From NCBI GenBank assembly GCA_946221495.1, contig CAMIFA010000139.1, forward strand, positions 1-13,663: a stretch of 13,663 nucleotides of DNA, in the 5' to 3' direction. Shown in pieces: positions 12,015-13,663 of this stretch (position 1 is the first letter of the stretch; every line of letters starts with the position of its first letter). A program made the translations under genes and the position numbers. The stretch is from an uncultured cyanobacterium (GTDB lineage Bacteria; Cyanobacteriota; Cyanobacteriia; Cyanobacteriales; Chroococcidiopsidaceae). The notes under the pieces are model-generated. The model had not been told where the DNA came from, did no database searches, and saw nothing but the letters and a program-made list of their open reading frames with translations.

Positions 12015-13094
12015 ATGTCTAGACCAATTTTATATGTAGCTATTACTAATCATGGGTTTGGTCATGCTACCCGAACGGCATCAATAGCCGCAACTTTGCA
12101 GCAACTTTGTCCAGATATCTTGCTGATTATGGTGACAACAGCACCGCGTTGGTTATTGGAGTCATACATCCCGGGAGATTTTATTCATCGTCCCCGTGCT
12201 TTTGATATAGGCGTAGTACAGTCAGATAGCTTGACTATGGATAAAGCAGCCACACGAGAAAAACTACAACAAATTCGGACTCAGCAGCGATCGCTTGTCG
12301 CTGGGGAAGTAAACTTTATCCGCCAAAACCGCGTGAATTTAATTTTGGCAGATATCCCGCCTTTAGCAGCAATTATTGGCAAAACAGCTGGTATCCCTTG
12401 TTGGATGATCAGTAACTTTGGCTGGGACTTTATTTATCAAGCTTGGGGAGAAGAGTTTCTGGAAATTGGCGAATGGATAGGAAATTGTTTTGGGCAGTGC
12501 GATCGCCTATTTCGTCTACCCTTTCATGAGCCAATGAATGCCTTTAAAAATATTACCGATGTCGGCTTAACTGGCGGTTCTCCCCGCTATGCGCTAGATG
12601 AGCTTAGAGCTACTTGGGGTATAAAGGCTCCTATAGAACAAACTATATTACTTACCTTCGGCGGCTTGGGTTTAGGGCAAATCCCCTACACTAACCTCCA
12701 AAAATTCCCTGACTGGCAATTTATTACTTTTGATGGCTCTGCTCCAAATTTACCCAATTTAATGAAAATTACTAACAAAAAATACCGTCCAGTAGATTTT
12801 ATGCCGTTATGTGGGCGTGTAGTATCCAAACCTGGTTATGGCACGTTTGCGGAAGCTGTACGGCTAGGAGTACCCATTGTTACTATGACGAGAGATAACT
12901 TTGCGGAAGCGGCTTTTTTACTGGAAGGCATTACCAATTACACACAGCATCAAATTCTCACTCCAGAACAGTTTTTTCAAGGAAACTGGGAATTTTTAAA
13001 TCAAACACCTCAACCGCCACAACAATCTCAATCAATTGCTATAGATGGAAATGAAGCGATCGCTCATGCCGTCTTAAACTATTTCGATTATTGA
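12015..13094 (+). CDS. GT-B-like putative glycosyltransferase
   Basis: A 359-residue cytosolic protein with a two-Rossmann (GT-B) layout. The N-terminal domain starts ILYVAITNHGFGHATRTASIA (5-25), the HGxGHxxR motif seen in MurG-like transferases and in the N-terminal half of L-arabinokinases. The C-terminal domain has the strand-loop ILLTFGGLGLG (211-221). It also carries the nucleotide-sugar binding signature VVSKPGYGTFAEAVRLGVPIV (269-289), with Glu280 at the usual ribose-contact place. No signal peptide or membrane anchor is seen. Donor and acceptor sugars cannot be read from sequence. The gene ends 6 bp before the YjbQ-family gene, so the two are probably co-transcribed. No clear Shine-Dalgarno site precedes the ATG. 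Confidence 0.8.
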   Translation: MSRPILYVAITNHGFGHATRTASIAATLQQLCPDILLIMVTTAPRWLLESYIPGDFIHRPRAFDIGVVQSDSLTMDKAATREKLQQIRTQQRSLVAGEVNFIRQNRVNLILADIPPLAAIIGKTAGIPCWMISNFGWDFIYQAWGEEFLEIGEWIGNCFGQCDRLFRLPFHEPMNAFKNITDVGLTGGSPRYALDELRATWGIKAPIEQTILLTFGGLGLGQIPYTNLQKFPDWQFITFDGSAPNLPNLMKITNKKYRPVDFMPLCGRVVSKPGYGTFAEAVRLGVPIVTMTRDNFAEAAFLLEGITNYTQHQILTPEQFFQGNWEFLNQTPQPPQQSQSIAIDGNEAIAHAVLNYFDY

Positions 13095-13100
13095 TTAATA

Positions 13101-13514
13101 ATGCACTACCAACAGTTACTCAAAATTTCCACAACAGGCAAGTCTTTATCCAAAATCACTGCCAAGATTGAAGCGATCGTTGCCCAGTCAGGAGTAGAAA
13201 CCGGACTGTGTACTTTGTTTTTACGTCACACTTCAGCTAGTCTAATTATCCAAGAAAATGCCGATCCTGATGTACTTAAGGACTTAGCTAATTTTATGGC
13301 AAAACTTGTGCCAGAGTCAGAGCGCTATATTCACAGTACCGAAGGAGCAGACGATATGCCAGCTCACATCCGTACAGTTCTTACCCACACTAGTGAGCAG
13401 ATTCCGATTGCTCAAGGGCAACTTGTATTAGGCACTTGGCAAGGAATTTATATTTGGGAACATCGACAGCGCAGTCACCTAAGAGAACTTGTTGTTCACA
13501 TTTCAGGTGATTAA
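13101..13514 (+). CDS. YjbQ/UPF0047 family protein
   Basis: A 137-residue single-domain protein of a widely conserved family. Hallmarks are FLRHTSASLIIQENADPDVLKDL (40-62), HSTEGADDMPAHIRTVL (78-94) and QLVLGTWQGIYIWEHR (107-122). The conserved histidines, asparagine and aspartates cluster in a putative metal or active site. The E. coli and Thermotoga members have been linked to weak thiamine-phosphate synthase activity and are annotated as secondary thiamine-phosphate synthase; the true function is unsettled. Length and all motifs are normal. The ATG is 6 bp after the glycosyltransferase stop, which suggests one operon, but a functional link between them is not apparent. Confidence 0.9.
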   Translation: MHYQQLLKISTTGKSLSKITAKIEAIVAQSGVETGLCTLFLRHTSASLIIQENADPDVLKDLANFMAKLVPESERYIHSTEGADDMPAHIRTVLTHTSEQIPIAQGQLVLGTWQGIYIWEHRQRSHLRELVVHISGD

Positions 13515-13570
13515 TATTTTTGTAAAGGCATTAAAACACCTAAATTGCATATGACGGTCTGAGAACGGTT

Positions 13571-13580
13571 CGCTTAAGCG
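13571..13580. repeat. 10-bp palindrome in the terminal intergenic region
   Basis: CGCTTAAGCG is a perfect palindrome about 57 nt past the YjbQ-family stop. Outer complementary bases are few and no U-run follows, so a terminator function is weak. The remainder of 13515-13663 shows no gene. Confidence 0.35.
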
Positions 13581-13609
13581 GCTGCTAATGACCTTGAACT
13601 CAACACCAA

Positions 13610-13623
13610 CAGGACTTACGCAA
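13610..13623 (+). repeat. Dispersed 14-bp repeat, right copy
   Basis: CAGGACTTACGCAA, identical to the minus strand of 71-84, so the two copies are inverted relative to each other across 13.5 kb. No transposase or other mobile-element gene lies between them. They are more likely scattered copies of one intergenic repeat family than the two ends of a single element. Confidence 0.5.
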
Positions 13624-13663
13624 GGGTCATCGGAACGGACGGATGCCTGAGTTGCTCAATTAG

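Noticed and set aside
71..13623. The window as one transposon bounded by inverted 14-mers
   Set aside because: No transposase or recombinase is present and the interior is mostly housekeeping genes with typical cyanobacterial HIP1 sites throughout.

Overview
The window reads as chromosomal DNA from a cyanobacterium. The palindrome GCGATCGC (the HIP1 site) recurs about twenty times, in genes on both strands. Several proteins also belong to families I recognise as cyanobacterial: the cystine C-S lyase, the secreted WCNDD protein and the PAS sensor with a long N-terminal coil. I cannot name the genus from sequence alone.

Positions 184-3914 (minus strand) hold a compact high-affinity phosphate uptake operon in the order arsR-like regulator, pstS, pstC, pstA, pstB. 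The gaps are small or are overlaps. The promoter region at about 3966-4041 has a TATAAT box inside a 7-12-7 inverted repeat that could be the operator of the ArsR-family protein. Immediately upstream is an 11-bp-period array resembling cyanobacterial Pho boxes. Phosphate and possibly arsenical or redox signals may therefore meet at one promoter. Behind it lie two broken genes: a short C-terminal tail of a second pstB (plus strand, about 4054-4107) and the C-terminal ATPase part of a histidine kinase (minus strand, 4116-4556).

Positions 4557-4887 have no gene. They hold a large fold-back element between 13-bp direct repeats, plus purine and pyrimidine tracts. Then come a small secreted protein (4888-5376), glutamyl-tRNA synthetase (5590-7032), a small coiled-coil protein with a 21-bp tandem repeat (7150-7437) and tRNA-Asp with its promoter (7629-7748), all on the minus strand.

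Positions 7703-9110 are a second repeat-rich zone. A PAS-PAS sensor protein with no output domain (8066-9046) sits between two inverted copies of a 55-nt structured element (7936-7990 and 9050-9104). Thirteen positions differ between the copies. Eight of these are four fully compensated base pairs and five lie in loops. This is the best candidate for something not yet described.

Positions 9114-13514 are ordinary chromosome: a RecB-like/DEDD nuclease of the TM0106 type (minus), divergent from a plus-strand run of a C-DES-type cystine lyase, a GT-B-like putative glycosyltransferase and a YjbQ/UPF0047 protein. The window ends in intergenic repeat sequence. A 14-bp repeat (CAGGACTTACGCAA) near the right end also occurs, inverted, near the left end.
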